64,000 bases of DNA. Origin: CAWICD01 sp052267165. Its GTDB lineage: Bacteria > Vulcanimicrobiota > Vulcanimicrobiia > Vulcanimicrobiales > Vulcanimicrobiaceae. Below are positions 17,648 to 26,743 of the stretch, piece by piece (the stretch's first letter is position 1; every line of letters starts with the position of its first letter). The notes under the pieces were generated by a model. It saw nothing but the letters and a program-made list of their open reading frames with translations. It had not been told where the DNA came from and did not search any database. Location: contig JBKQHO010000015.1 in assembly GCA_052267165.1 (NCBI GenBank), positions 1 through 64,000 on the forward strand, in the 5' to 3' direction. The position numbers and the translations under genes were made by a program.

Positions 17648-18280
17648 CTAAAAGCCTGAGGCGCGCAGCTGGGTGCGCTGCGCCGCCGCGACCAGCCCGG
17701 CGAAGTAACCGTGGACGCGCCGGTCCGGCGTCAGCTCGGGGTGAAACGAGGTTCCGATGACGTTACCGGCCCGCACGAACACCCCGTGCCCTTCGTGTTC
17801 GGCGAGGACCTCGACGCCCGCTCCGGCGCGTTCGACCCAGGGAGCGCGGATGAAGATGCCCGGGAACGGTTCTGCGCCCAGAAGCGGGATCGCCAGCGGA
17901 ACCTCGGCGGAGGCGAGCTGACGCCCGAAAGCGTTCCGGCGCACGGTGATGTCGATGAGGTCGAGCGTCTTCTGCTCGAGGCCGGCGACGTCGTGCGCGG
18001 CGACGATCATGCCCATGCACGTGCCCCAGTAGGGCATCCCCGCACGGACCCGTTCTCGAATCGGCTCGAAGAGCTCGAACCGCTCCAACAGCCGGATCAC
18101 GGTCGTCGACTCACCGCCTGGAACGATCAGCGCGTCGACGCCGTCGAGCTCGGCGCGCGTCTTGACCGCGACCGAATCGATGTCCAACTCGTCGAGAGCC
18201 TTGCGATGCTCCTCGACGTCGCCTTGCAAGGCCAGCACGCCGATGCGCAAGCTCGTGTCCCCACCCATGGGTCGGGACAC
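17648..18280 (-). CDS. pdxT: Pyridoxal 5'-phosphate synthase, glutaminase subunit
   Basis: Class I glutaminase that passes ammonia to PdxS for vitamin B6 synthesis. The nucleophile cysteine is in GTCMGM, the oxyanion stretch is VPGGESTT, and the His-Glu pair is in TSFHPELTPD. The GTG at 18280 lies 3 nt after the pdxS stop; an ATG at 18268 also fits, and it sits at the apex of a strong palindrome (18254-18281). Gene order pdxS-pdxT is the usual one. Confidence 0.95.
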   Translation of the reverse strand: MSRPMGGDTSLRIGVLALQGDVEEHRKALDELDIDSVAVKTRAELDGVDALIVPGGESTTVIRLLERFELFEPIRERVRAGMPYWGTCMGMIVAAHDVAGLEQKTLDLIDITVRRNAFGRQLASAEVPLAIPLLGAEPFPGIFIRAPWVERAGAGVEVLAEHEGHGVFVRAGNVIGTSFHPELTPDRRVHGYFAGLVAAAQRTQLRASGF

Positions 18281-18281
18281 G
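18254..18281 (-). promoter_or_regulatory. 28-bp palindrome over the pdxT start
   Basis: CGTGTCCC, C, ACCC, AT, GGGT, C, GGGACACG: twelve paired bases broken by one mismatch. In the mRNA this hairpin would bury both candidate pdxT start codons. It could tune PdxT output relative to PdxS or be a chance product of high GC. Confidence 0.4.
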
Positions 18282-18283
18282 AA

Positions 18284-19258
18284 TTAGTTTCCGCGCAGCG
18301 CGAGCTGTTGGCTCTCGTCGAGCGAACGGACGTCGAGGCCGGACATCGGACGCGCCCCGCCGAGCGACTTCGAGGCAGCCACGACCGCCTGCGGATCGGC
18401 GAAGTGCGTCGTCGCGGCGACGATCGCTCGCGCGTAGCGCAACGCGATGTCGGGATCGATCTTGGGGAAGCCGTTCTCGTCGTATTCCGCGACGCCGTTC
18501 TTCACGATCGCCGCAGCCTTGTAGATCCCGCTTCCGACGAAGATGCCTTCCGCACCGAGCTGCATCATCAACGCCGCGTCGGCCGGCGTCGCGACGCCGC
18601 CGGCGCAGAAGAGCACGACGGGGAGGCGCTTGGCGCGCGCGACTTCCGCGACCAGCTCGTAGCTCGCGCCCAGATCGCGAGCGCGGGCGACGAGCTCCTC
18701 TTCGGGAGCGACGCTCAGCTCGGCGATCGCATCGCGAATCGCGCGCATGTGGCGGACCGCTTCGACGATGTTGCCGCTGCCCGCCTCGCCCTTGCTGCGA
18801 ATCATCGACGCGCCTTCGGTGATCCGGCGCAGCGCTTCGCCCAGATTCCGCGCCCCGCACACGAACGGAACCTTGAAACCGTGCTTGCTGATGTGGTACT
18901 TGTCGTCGGCCGGCGTGAGGACTTCGGACTCGTCGATGTAGTCGACCCCGAGCTCTTCGAGACACTGGGCCTCCGCGAAATGACCGATGCGTGCCTTGGC
19001 CATGACGGGAATCGTCACCGCGTCCATGATGCGCTGCACGAGCGAGAGATCGCTCATGCGGGCGACGCCGCCCGCCGCCCGGATGTCGGCGGGGATGCGT
19101 TCGAGGGCCATGACGGCGACCGCGCCGGCCTCCTGAGCGATGCTCGCCTGTTCCGGCGTGACGACGTCCATGATGACGCCGCCCTTGAGCATTTGCGCCA
19201 GCCCGCGCTTGACGGCGACCGTTCCGGTCTGCCCAGCGCCCTTCTTTCCGTCTTCCAT
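18284..19258 (-). CDS. pdxS: Pyridoxal 5'-phosphate synthase, PdxS subunit
   Basis: Builds pyridoxal phosphate from ribose 5-phosphate, glyceraldehyde 3-phosphate and ammonia from PdxT. The TIM barrel shows GVIMDVVT (catalytic Asp), VMAKARIGH (Schiff-base Lys), MIRSKGEAGSGN (second Lys) and the phosphate loop FVGSGIYK. I start at the ATG giving MEDGKKGAG; a TTG ten codons earlier keeps the frame but adds residues not typical of the family. The product is about 324 residues, slightly long at the N terminus. Downstream pdxT follows after 3 nt. Confidence 0.95.
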   Translation of the reverse strand: MEDGKKGAGQTGTVAVKRGLAQMLKGGVIMDVVTPEQASIAQEAGAVAVMALERIPADIRAAGGVARMSDLSLVQRIMDAVTIPVMAKARIGHFAEAQCLEELGVDYIDESEVLTPADDKYHISKHGFKVPFVCGARNLGEALRRITEGASMIRSKGEAGSGNIVEAVRHMRAIRDAIAELSVAPEEELVARARDLGASYELVAEVARAKRLPVVLFCAGGVATPADAALMMQLGAEGIFVGSGIYKAAAIVKNGVAEYDENGFPKIDPDIALRYARAIVAATTHFADPQAVVAASKSLGGARPMSGLDVRSLDESQQLALRGN

Positions 19259-19344
19259 ACTATTTACAACCCATCTCTCGACCGACAAGTGTCTCTATCG
19301 TAACAACCACTCTCAACGATGACACTAGAGACGGTCGAACGGCT

Positions 19345-19869
19345 TCAAGGCTTGGAGCCGGAGGACGTGGCCGGGCTGTCGGTGACAAGCGTAGCCGGGC
19401 CGCCGTGGCCGGCGTCGGCCCCGCGGGGCGAGGAGGATGTCTCCGGCCTGGGCTGCTGGGCTTGTTCGTCGGAAAAAGGCGAAGGTGAGGCCAGCGGCAC
19501 GAGCAGCGGCGGCGAGGAGTACCAGTGCGAAGGCTCGGCCACCGGATTCTTGTTCGGTGAAGGCGTCGGCGCCGCGGTGGGCGTCGGCCGCGGGGTCGGC
19601 GGCGGTTCGGGCTCCGGGGTCACCCGCGGATCGGGGAAGCCCGGGTCCGTCGCGACGCTCATGACCTGCTCTTCTCGCGGGGGAGCCGGTTCGGCGCTCT
19701 CGAGCGGCGCGTTTCTGAGCACCGGGTAGGGCGTCGGCATCAGTGCCGGCACGCGGCCGATGACCTGCCCGATGACCCGGCCTCCGACGGCGTTGCCTAC
19801 GGCAACAGCGATCAGGAGCGTCACCGCGCCTGCGATCAAGGTCGTCGACAAACCGAAGCGCGGGCCCAT
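19345..19869 (-). CDS. Proline-rich membrane-anchored protein
   Basis: A 174-residue protein with a single N-terminal hydrophobic helix (LIAGAVTLLIAVAVGNAVGG, about residues 10-29), then a long Pro/Ser/Thr-rich extracytoplasmic tail with many TPxP repeats. Not recognised by family. Its ATG overlaps the stop of the glycosidase gene (TGATG), so the two are translationally coupled. An envelope-spanning or linker role is plausible, no more. Confidence 0.6.
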   Translation of the reverse strand: MGPRFGLSTTLIAGAVTLLIAVAVGNAVGGRVIGQVIGRVPALMPTPYPVLRNAPLESAEPAPPREEQVMSVATDPGFPDPRVTPEPEPPPTPRPTPTAAPTPSPNKNPVAEPSHWYSSPPLLVPLASPSPFSDEQAQQPRPETSSSPRGADAGHGGPATLVTDSPATSSGSKP

Positions 19870-22322
19870 CAGGCCGCGCCCTCGAGCGGCCGCGCCCCGC
19901 GCAAGTCGGGCGTCGCGGGCAGCGCCGGCCGGTCGAGCGGCCTGCCGCTGACGACGACCTGGGCCAGCTCGCCGGCCGCCAAACGGCGGCGCAACGTGCG
20001 CCCGCGGAACTCGAGAGAGACCTCGCGCGCAACGTCGAGGAGATTGCACAAAAAGACGCGCACCCCGTCCCCTTCGTCTTCGAAGGCGACTGCTCCGACC
20101 TCGATCGGCGAAGTTGTGACTTCGTCACTTACGTCGAGTCCGGCGTAGATGCAGCGGTAGGGCTCTTCGGCCGAGGCTTCTTGCATGTCGCCGTAGATCA
20201 CCTTGCGCTGGGCGTCGATCACGTACGTGCAGCGGCGGCCCCCCCAATGCACGCGGACCCCAGCGGTCCAGGGCCACTTGCTCGGAATCAGCGGCGAAAG
20301 GTGCGGGCGGCCGCTGGTGCGATAGCCGTCGAGCCCGCAGACCGTCTCGGCGACGGCCCACAAATATTTCGCCCCCGTCCAGGGCGACAGGTACATGCCG
20401 CGATTGGTTAGCGAACCGCCGTCGAACCACTCACCGAACTCGCCGGGGACCGTGTTGCGCGCCGCGCCGGCTTCCATCGCTTCGTAGACCAGCTCGAGCC
20501 ACGTCGCCGCGTCGGTGTCGAAGCCGTTACGGGCCAGCGCGACCGCGAACCACAGCGTCAGATCCGGCCAGACGCCGCCGAGCAGCCCGAAGCCGTGCGA
20601 GGGGAAGTACCACGAGTCCGCGGTCGAGATCGTGCGCAGCCCGACCGGCGTCACGAAGTCCGATTCGGAGAGCCGCGCCAAGATCGCGCGGCGTTGCTCG
20701 GCGTTGGCCACGTTGAAGAGGACCGGGAAGACTTCGTCGGCGGTGAAGTTGTCCTGATAGTTGCCGTCACGATCGTAATTGAGGACGAAGCCGCAGGTGT
20801 CCGCATTGAAGAGGTGCGTCATCATACGCGCGCGCAGCGTCTCGGCTTCGCGCGCATAGAGATCCCAGTGCTCGCCGTCGCCCACGACCGCGCAGAGCAT
20901 CGCCGCGGCTTCGAGCGCGAAGACGGCTTCCGAGTTGATCTCGGTCACCGCTCCATCGAGGGTGTAATAGGGAATGATGTTGCGCCACGAGGTGATGCCG
21001 TGCATGTCGACGCCCTGCGCGCGGCAATAGATCAGACCGTGCTCGTCGCGCTGCGAGAGCAGGTAGTCGGCGATCTTGACGATGAGCGGCAAGATGCTCT
21101 CGACCCACGCGTCGTCGAGGGTCGCGTTGTAGTGGTGCAGGATTGCGATCAGGTGCAGCGGCGTGTCGTCGTTGATGTTCAGCTCGTACGAGGTGCGGAA
21201 GCCGCTGACGCCGCGCACGTATTCGACCACTTGGCCGCTCTCTTCGACGAAGCGGTTGAAGACTTCGATCGCGTCGCGGCTGAAGCGCGGCAAGAAGTAG
21301 TCGAAGCCGTGCACGAACCAGGACGTGTCGCGCGAGACCAGGATGTCCGATGGCGGCGAGTTCGTCGAACCCCAGCCCTGCGGATAGTCCTTGATGATGC
21401 GCAGCATGTTGGCCTTGGCCCAAACGACACCGCGGCTGACCACCGGCGAGGGCGTCATGAAGCGCGCGTCGGTCAGGGCCTTGGCGTAATAGCGCTGCGT
21501 CTCGTGCAACGCGCGCCCGTCGGCCAGCAGATCGTCGAAGGTCGCCTTGGCCGCGGCCCGGCCACGCAGATCGAAGACGACGGCGACGCGCAGCGACTCG
21601 CGGGAGCCGGGGGCAACGGAGATGCGGTATTCCAGCGCGCCGAAGATACGGCCGCTGACGTACTCGGCCAGGGCCGGCGTGACTTCGGAAAGATGCCCTT
21701 CCTGCTCGCGCAAGCCTCCGCGCCGGATCGCTTCGAGCAGCACTTGCTCGCGCAACGAGACGACGACGGCATGCGGCTCTCGCGAAGCGCCCCAACAACG
21801 CGCCGCCCCCGTGTCTTCGTTCCAGGCACTGACGTAGTCGCCGGCGACCGCGGCGCGGACTTCCTTCTCGGTCTCACCGTAGAAGCGCTGTCCGACCAGC
21901 AGTGCCCAGGGAAAGACGCTGGCCTCGACCGGCTCGCGCCCGCGGTTGTGCAACGTGACGTCGACGACGAACGAGACCGCGCGGTCGTGCTTGGGCCCGT
22001 GCGGTACGTAAAAGCACTCGGTTACCAGCAGCCGCTCGTCGAGCGCGAACTCGGAGATCTGGGCGTACGGCAGGAAGGTGAACTCGCGCTGGATCTCGCG
22101 GGGAAAGATCGTCCGGTCGCGATCCCGCAGCCGATAGGCGATCTGGTGCGTGCCGAAGATGATCTGGTCGCTGTCGGCGTCCCATAGCCCGCGCACGCCG
22201 CCTTTGGGCGTACAAGACGCGAAGGTCTTGAAATTGCCCAAAGTCAGCCCGTACGGGGTTTCGCTCTCGGAGAGGACGTAAGCGCAGAACTCGTTGTGCT
22301 GCGCATCATAGGACGGCGTCAC
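19869..22322 (-). CDS. Six-hairpin (alpha/alpha)6 glycoside hydrolase-like protein
   Basis: An 817-residue protein with an N-terminal beta-sandwich (residues 1-280), a linker, and an (alpha/alpha)6 barrel resembling amylo-alpha-1,6-glucosidases and GH94-type phosphorylases. Distinctive barrel blocks are DTSWFVHGFDYFLPRF, NINDDTPLHLIAI, AVTEINSEAVFALEA and GEFGEWFDGGS; the D/E residues there are candidate catalytic acids. The start is GTG. No signal peptide is seen, so it should act in the cytoplasm, perhaps on glycogen or oligosaccharides. The substrate and hydrolase/phosphorylase choice are unresolved. Confidence 0.7.
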   Translation of the reverse strand: MTPSYDAQHNEFCAYVLSESETPYGLTLGNFKTFASCTPKGGVRGLWDADSDQIIFGTHQIAYRLRDRDRTIFPREIQREFTFLPYAQISEFALDERLLVTECFYVPHGPKHDRAVSFVVDVTLHNRGREPVEASVFPWALLVGQRFYGETEKEVRAAVAGDYVSAWNEDTGAARCWGASREPHAVVVSLREQVLLEAIRRGGLREQEGHLSEVTPALAEYVSGRIFGALEYRISVAPGSRESLRVAVVFDLRGRAAAKATFDDLLADGRALHETQRYYAKALTDARFMTPSPVVSRGVVWAKANMLRIIKDYPQGWGSTNSPPSDILVSRDTSWFVHGFDYFLPRFSRDAIEVFNRFVEESGQVVEYVRGVSGFRTSYELNINDDTPLHLIAILHHYNATLDDAWVESILPLIVKIADYLLSQRDEHGLIYCRAQGVDMHGITSWRNIIPYYTLDGAVTEINSEAVFALEAAAMLCAVVGDGEHWDLYAREAETLRARMMTHLFNADTCGFVLNYDRDGNYQDNFTADEVFPVLFNVANAEQRRAILARLSESDFVTPVGLRTISTADSWYFPSHGFGLLGGVWPDLTLWFAVALARNGFDTDAATWLELVYEAMEAGAARNTVPGEFGEWFDGGSLTNRGMYLSPWTGAKYLWAVAETVCGLDGYRTSGRPHLSPLIPSKWPWTAGVRVHWGGRRCTYVIDAQRKVIYGDMQEASAEEPYRCIYAGLDVSDEVTTSPIEVGAVAFEDEGDGVRVFLCNLLDVAREVSLEFRGRTLRRRLAAGELAQVVVSGRPLDRPALPATPDLRGARPLEGAA

Positions 22323-22333
22323 GGCTACAGGAA

Positions 22334-23230
22334 ATGCCTCACGCCGTGGCTACCCTCCTCGCCCCGGCGAAGATCAATCTGACGCTGGAGGTGCTCGCGC
22401 GTCGCGACGACGGCTACCACACGCTGCGCAGCGTGATGGTCCCGCTCGCCCTGTACGACCGAATCACGCTCACCCCAACCGTCCAACCTCACTTCAGCGT
22501 TCGCTCCGTCGACGGGGCGCCGAGCGATCCCGCCCTCGAGCGAGACAACCTCGTCGTTCGAGCCCTCGAGGCAGCCGGGGTCCGAGCGCCGCTGCTGGTC
22601 TCGCTGGAGAAGGCGATCCCGGTCGGCGGCGGGCTCGGCGGCGGGTCGAGCGACGCGGCCGCCGTGCTGCGCCACGTGATGAACGGCGGGCTCGGTCCGC
22701 TCCACCAGCGCGATTGGCTAACGCTGGCCAAGCGGCTGGGCTCCGACGTGCCCTTCTTCTTGGCCGGAACTGCGGCGCTCGTCGAGGGCGCCGGCGAGCG
22801 GATCACGCCGCTGGGAGCGCTCCCGCCGTGGTGGGCCGTCGTGATCCGTCCCAAAGCGGCGGTGCCGACCGCCGAAGCTTACCGAATACTCGACGCGAGC
22901 CGCAACGGCTCGCCCAGCCGGCCGCGCGCGACGTCGGCCTCGCTGGCCGCCGTCGACGCGCTGCAAAGAGCCGATCTGGCGGCACTGCAGGCGACGCTGG
23001 TCAACGACTTCCACGAGCCGATCCTGGCGGCGTACCCTCCGGTCGCCGAGGCTTGCACCGCGCTGCAGGCGGCCGGCGCGAGCGCGGCATTGCTCTCCGG
23101 TTCGGGCTCGTGCCTGTTCACGGTGACCGACACCGAAGTTGCGGCTCGGGAGATCGCGCGGCGCTTCGACTCCGCTGCGGCCGAGGCCCTCTTCGTGTGC
23201 TCGTTCCACCACGACGAATCGTGGCGATAG
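22334..23230 (+). CDS. ispE: 4-diphosphocytidyl-2-C-methyl-D-erythritol kinase
   Basis: GHMP kinase of the non-mevalonate isoprenoid pathway. Motif 1 is APAKINLTLEV (residues 10-20), the ATP loop is PVGGGLGGGSSDAA near residue 98, and the C-terminal GHMP loop is SGSGSCLFTV. Its length of 298 fits the family. It starts only 11 bp from the divergent glycosidase start and overlaps the next gene by 10 nt. Confidence 0.94.
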   Translation: MPHAVATLLAPAKINLTLEVLARRDDGYHTLRSVMVPLALYDRITLTPTVQPHFSVRSVDGAPSDPALERDNLVVRALEAAGVRAPLLVSLEKAIPVGGGLGGGSSDAAAVLRHVMNGGLGPLHQRDWLTLAKRLGSDVPFFLAGTAALVEGAGERITPLGALPPWWAVVIRPKAAVPTAEAYRILDASRNGSPSRPRATSASLAAVDALQRADLAALQATLVNDFHEPILAAYPPVAEACTALQAAGASAALLSGSGSCLFTVTDTEVAAREIARRFDSAAAEALFVCSFHHDESWR

Positions 23231-23970
23231 CCGCGGTCGTTCTGGCCGGCGGCGCGCGCGACGCGGTCGCCCGGCTCGACCCCGCCGCCGCCAACAAAGC
23301 CTTCCTGCGCATCGGCGGCGAGGCGCTGGTGGCGCGCACGATCGCGGCCTTGCGCCGCTCGCGGCGCATCGGACGGATCGTCGTCGTCGCGCCCTTCGAG
23401 CCGCAAGCGCTGGCGATGCTCTCCGGCGCCGACGAGATTCGCCGCGACGGGGCGCGCATCACCGATAGCCTGCGCGAGGGCCTGCGCGGACTGCCGCCCG
23501 ACGAACTGGTCCTGGTCTGCGCCTCCGATCTGCCGATCCTCAGCGCCGCGGCCGTCGAGGAGTTCCTTGCTTTGGCCGAAGGCTCGCAAGCCGACGCCGT
23601 CTACGCGTGCATCGAACGCACGACGCACGTCGCCCGGTTCCCGCTCGTCCCGCACACTTGGGCGCGTCTGCGCGAGGGAACGTTCTGCGGGGGCGGATGC
23701 GTCGCGTTGCGACCGCGCGTCTTCAACGCGCTCGAACGCTTCCTCGAACGCTTGGGAGCCGCGCGAAAGAACCCGTTGCTGCTGGCGCGCGTTTTCGGCT
23801 ACGACGTCTTGGCTCGCTACGCGCTCGGACTGCTCTCGGTCGCCGACGCCGAGCGGCGCGGCTCCCGGCTCTTGGGCGCGCGGGTCGCCGCCGCCATCTG
23901 CTCGCACGCCGAGATCGCGGTCAACGTCGACCGCGCTAGCGACGTCGAGCTCGCCAAGACGTTGGTGTAG
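23221..23970 (+). CDS. MobA-like nucleotidyltransferase
   Basis: A 249-residue NTP-transferase. The nucleotide-binding start AAVVLAGGARDA resembles MobA, GlmU and IspD. A lysine follows (ANKAFLRIGGEALV), and the metal-binding Asp is in VCASDLPIL. The GTG start lies inside the end of ispE. IspD (cytidylyltransferase of the same pathway) would be attractive beside ispE, but the motif layout looks closer to MobA-type proteins. Molybdenum-cofactor or sugar-nucleotide use cannot be separated. Confidence 0.72.
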   Translation: MAIAAVVLAGGARDAVARLDPAAANKAFLRIGGEALVARTIAALRRSRRIGRIVVVAPFEPQALAMLSGADEIRRDGARITDSLREGLRGLPPDELVLVCASDLPILSAAAVEEFLALAEGSQADAVYACIERTTHVARFPLVPHTWARLREGTFCGGGCVALRPRVFNALERFLERLGAARKNPLLLARVFGYDVLARYALGLLSVADAERRGSRLLGARVAAAICSHAEIAVNVDRASDVELAKTLV

Positions 23971-23978
23971 GCTAGGAG

Positions 23979-24446
23979 CTACGCCGGAGCCGTCGCCTTG
24001 GCGGACTCCTTCGCTTGCAGGATCTGCTCGCCGAGTGCGACGAGCTCGTCCTCGCTCAACAGCTGGCGCGCCGCTTTGAACATCTCCGTCTCTTCCTCTT
24101 TGACGTGATGCTCGACCATCTCGATAAGGACCTGAAGCTTCGGCTTGAAGGTCTCGTCTTTGGGGTCAAGCGCTTCGAGTTTGGCGCTGAGCTCCTTCAC
24201 CGCGGCGTGCTCTTCATACGCTTCGAGCACTTCCTCGCGCTCGTCGCTGCGTGACTTCGTCTTCGCTTTGAACGCCGGATAGAAGATCGTCTCCTCGACG
24301 CGGGCGTGCAGGCTCAACTCGGTGTCGATCTCTCTGAACACTTTGGCGCGCGACGAGTATGCCGCGTCGCTCAACTCGTTCGCTTCTTTGAAAAGCCCCT
24401 TCACCTTCTTGTGATCGGCGATCAGAATCGCGATGGCATCCTTCAT
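23979..24446 (-). CDS. Hemerythrin HHE-domain protein
   Basis: A 155-residue four-helix protein with di-iron ligands spread as expected: H11 in IADHKK, H and E in SLHARVEETIFYP, then EEHAAVKEL and MVEHHVKEEETEMF. Bacterial members bind oxygen or protect against nitrosative/oxidative stress. The ATG at 24446 follows GAGGAAA. The 167-bp spacer up to ubiX contains nothing recognised. Confidence 0.88.
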   Translation of the reverse strand: MKDAIAILIADHKKVKGLFKEANELSDAAYSSRAKVFREIDTELSLHARVEETIFYPAFKAKTKSRSDEREEVLEAYEEHAAVKELSAKLEALDPKDETFKPKLQVLIEMVEHHVKEEETEMFKAARQLLSEDELVALGEQILQAKESAKATAPA

Positions 24447-24613
24447 GACGATTTCCTCACTACGAGCGTAGGTTGATCCGCACGGGCGCGACCGAGGCCG
24501 ACGCCGACTGCGAATAAACTCCAACCGTTCTACCCGCGAACGACCGAGGCGAACCAAGCCGAACGCCTCGACGGAGCGCTACTTGCTAAGCCGAGCCTCA
24601 GGCAATCGACGGG

Positions 24614-25171
24614 CTATTTCCAACGATTGAACAGGTCGTTGGGGATGCCGAACTGATCGAGGGCTTTGCCGACGGTGTGCGCGATGACGTCGTCGACGCT
24701 GGTGGGCTTCGCGTACATCGCGGGGATCGGGGGAAGGATGACCGCGCCGATCTCGGCGAGCTGCGTCAGGGTCCTCAGATGACCGAGGTGCAGCGGCGTC
24801 TCGCGCACGACCAGAACGAGCTTGCGGCGCTCCTTCAAGCAGACGTCGGCGGCGCGCACGAGCAGATTGCCGTTGAGCGAGTACGCGATCGCGGACGCGC
24901 TCTTCATCGAGCACGGGATGACGAGCATGCCGTCGGTCAGGAACGAGCCCGACGAGATCGCCGCGGCCAGGTTGTCGTCGCGGTAGACGACGTGCGCGAG
25001 CGCCTCGAGATCGGCCGCGGTGTGCGCCGTCTCGAGTTCGACGGTCTTGGCGGCCTGATCGGTCAGCACCAAGTGAATCTCGAGGTCGGTCCGGGCGCGC
25101 AGCGCGTGCAGCGCCGCCAGCGCGTAGGCGCTGCCGCTCGCTCCGGTAACGCCGACGACGATCTTGCGCAT
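24614..25171 (-). CDS. ubiX: UbiX-like flavin prenyltransferase
   Basis: Makes prenylated FMN for UbiD-type decarboxylases. The 185-residue protein shows the FMN motif VGVTGASGSAYAL at the N terminus, the family stretch VIPCSMKSASAIAYSLNGNL, and VRETPLHLGHL near residue 127 (normally VRETPL). The ATG at 25171 fits family N termini; a frame open far upstream overlaps another gene and is spurious. No ubiD is in the window. Confidence 0.92.
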   Translation of the reverse strand: MRKIVVGVTGASGSAYALAALHALRARTDLEIHLVLTDQAAKTVELETAHTAADLEALAHVVYRDDNLAAAISSGSFLTDGMLVIPCSMKSASAIAYSLNGNLLVRAADVCLKERRKLVLVVRETPLHLGHLRTLTQLAEIGAVILPPIPAMYAKPTSVDDVIAHTVGKALDQFGIPNDLFNRWK

Positions 25172-25237
25172 CAGGTTTCGCTTCCACCACGGGGTGCGGG
25201 GTCCCACCTCGCCGGAAGAGAACAGTAGTTCGATTCG

Positions 25238-26743
25238 ATGCTCGAACCAAACCCGCGTCTGCGAACCACGTTCACTCGCCGTTCCATCGCCGAGATAGAC
25301 GCCGCCGATGCGGAAAGCGTCGAGGGGGCGTTGTCGGGCCCCCTTCTCCGTTTCGTGCGCGACGCCGCCCGCTACGCGGCGCACCCAGGCGATGCGCTTG
25401 CGCGCGAGCTCGCCGTCTCCCCGTTCACGGGCGTCTCGCGGGCCGACGCGCACGCGCTTTGCGTCGTGGCGGGCGAGCGCTCGACGCTGGCGCAGGCCAT
25501 CGCGGCCGAGCGCATCCCGCTCGAACACCAAGCGTTGCTGGCGACCCGGCGTCTTGCCCGCGCGCTCCAGGAGCTGGCCGCGGCCTATCGCGCCCAAGGG
25601 GCGACCGCCGCGGAGTTCGTCGCCACCGTCCGCCTCGCGTTCGCGCTCGACGACGGACTCGACGCGCGCGAGCGCCGCACGCTCGAAGCCGTCGAGCGCG
25701 CAGCGCAACGGCTCGACGCCAAGCGCGCCGTCGGCGTCGCCTTCGACGCGCGCGCGCTTTGCGCGGCAGTCGAACGGCTGGCGGGTGCGGCAGCCGCCGA
25801 CGGTCCGGCGCCGGCGCCGCAACCGCTGAGCGTGCGCGAACGCGAAGCTGCGGCGAACGTGCCCCGGCGGCGTGGACACTTCAGCGCCTCCTCGCTCGGC
25901 ATGTTCGCGGAGTGCGAGCGGCGCTGGTTCTACCGCTACGTCTGCGCGGCCGTCGAGGATCCGGGCTCGTCGGCGTCGTTCTACGGAACGGCGTTCCACT
26001 GGGCGCTCGAGCGCTTCCATCAAGAGTTTCCGCGCGCCGACGCGGCGACGCCCGAGCAGCTCGAGCGTAAGCTCGGGGCGTACCTCGGAACGGCCTTCGA
26101 GCGCTACCGCGCCGGCTTCGCGACCAACGTCGAGTTCGAGCTGCAGTGCCGTCGCGCGCGGCGCACCGCGCGCCGCTATCTCGCCTGGCTTCTGGAGCGC
26201 TCGCGCGTGCAGCCGTTCACCGTCATCGGCACCGAAGCCAACGTCGAGCTCGCGCTCGAAGGCTACGATTTCATCGGCTACGTCGACCGGCTCGACCGCG
26301 ACGACAAGAGCGCCGCGATCACCGTCATCGACTACAAGACGGGTTCGATCGCCGAAAGCGCACAGGCGTATCGCGCCAAGGTCGCGCAATTCGTAGACTT
26401 CCAGTTGCCTTTCTACTACTGGGCCTGCAGCGCGCAGGGCGAACGCGTGTCGCGTTTGGCGCTCGTGCCGCTGAAGGATCCGCTGCGCGAGGTTCGTCCG
26501 ATCGAGCTCGAGGTCGTCCCCGTCGCCGCACCACGCAGCTATTCCGATGCGCCGAGCGGTGTCATCGGGCTCGACGAGCTCGAGCGCGCCCGGGCGAAGA
26601 TGATCGAGCTGGCGCGCCGGCTGACCGACGGAACGATCGAGTATTTTCCGGTGACCGGCGATCCTGACGCCTGCCGCTACTGCGCCTTCCGGCGAGCCTG
26701 CCGCGAGCGGCCGCTGCAACGCGAGGAGCGCTTCGGCCGGTGA
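25238..26743 (+). CDS. PD-(D/E)XK nuclease of the RecB/AddB family
   Basis: A 501-residue protein. The first 200 residues look like a decayed or divergent helicase-associated region. From about residue 215 the RecB-like nuclease appears: FSASSLGMFAECERRWFYR, later GYVDRLDRD and the catalytic VIDYKTG (residues 363-369). A C-terminal CRYCAFRRAC, with the earlier cysteine in AECERRW, would hold the 4Fe-4S cluster seen in AddB nucleases. It overlaps the helicase gene by 4 nt (GTGA), suggesting a two-subunit end-resection enzyme. Confidence 0.85.
   Translation: MLEPNPRLRTTFTRRSIAEIDAADAESVEGALSGPLLRFVRDAARYAAHPGDALARELAVSPFTGVSRADAHALCVVAGERSTLAQAIAAERIPLEHQALLATRRLARALQELAAAYRAQGATAAEFVATVRLAFALDDGLDARERRTLEAVERAAQRLDAKRAVGVAFDARALCAAVERLAGAAAADGPAPAPQPLSVREREAAANVPRRRGHFSASSLGMFAECERRWFYRYVCAAVEDPGSSASFYGTAFHWALERFHQEFPRADAATPEQLERKLGAYLGTAFERYRAGFATNVEFELQCRRARRTARRYLAWLLERSRVQPFTVIGTEANVELALEGYDFIGYVDRLDRDDKSAAITVIDYKTGSIAESAQAYRAKVAQFVDFQLPFYYWACSAQGERVSRLALVPLKDPLREVRPIELEVVPVAAPRSYSDAPSGVIGLDELERARAKMIELARRLTDGTIEYFPVTGDPDACRYCAFRRACRERPLQREERFGR

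Noticed and set aside
20595..22187. 530-codon plus-strand frame inside the glycosidase gene
   Set aside because: Antisense shadow typical of GC-rich coding sequence; no motif, and the opposite strand encodes a recognisable enzyme.
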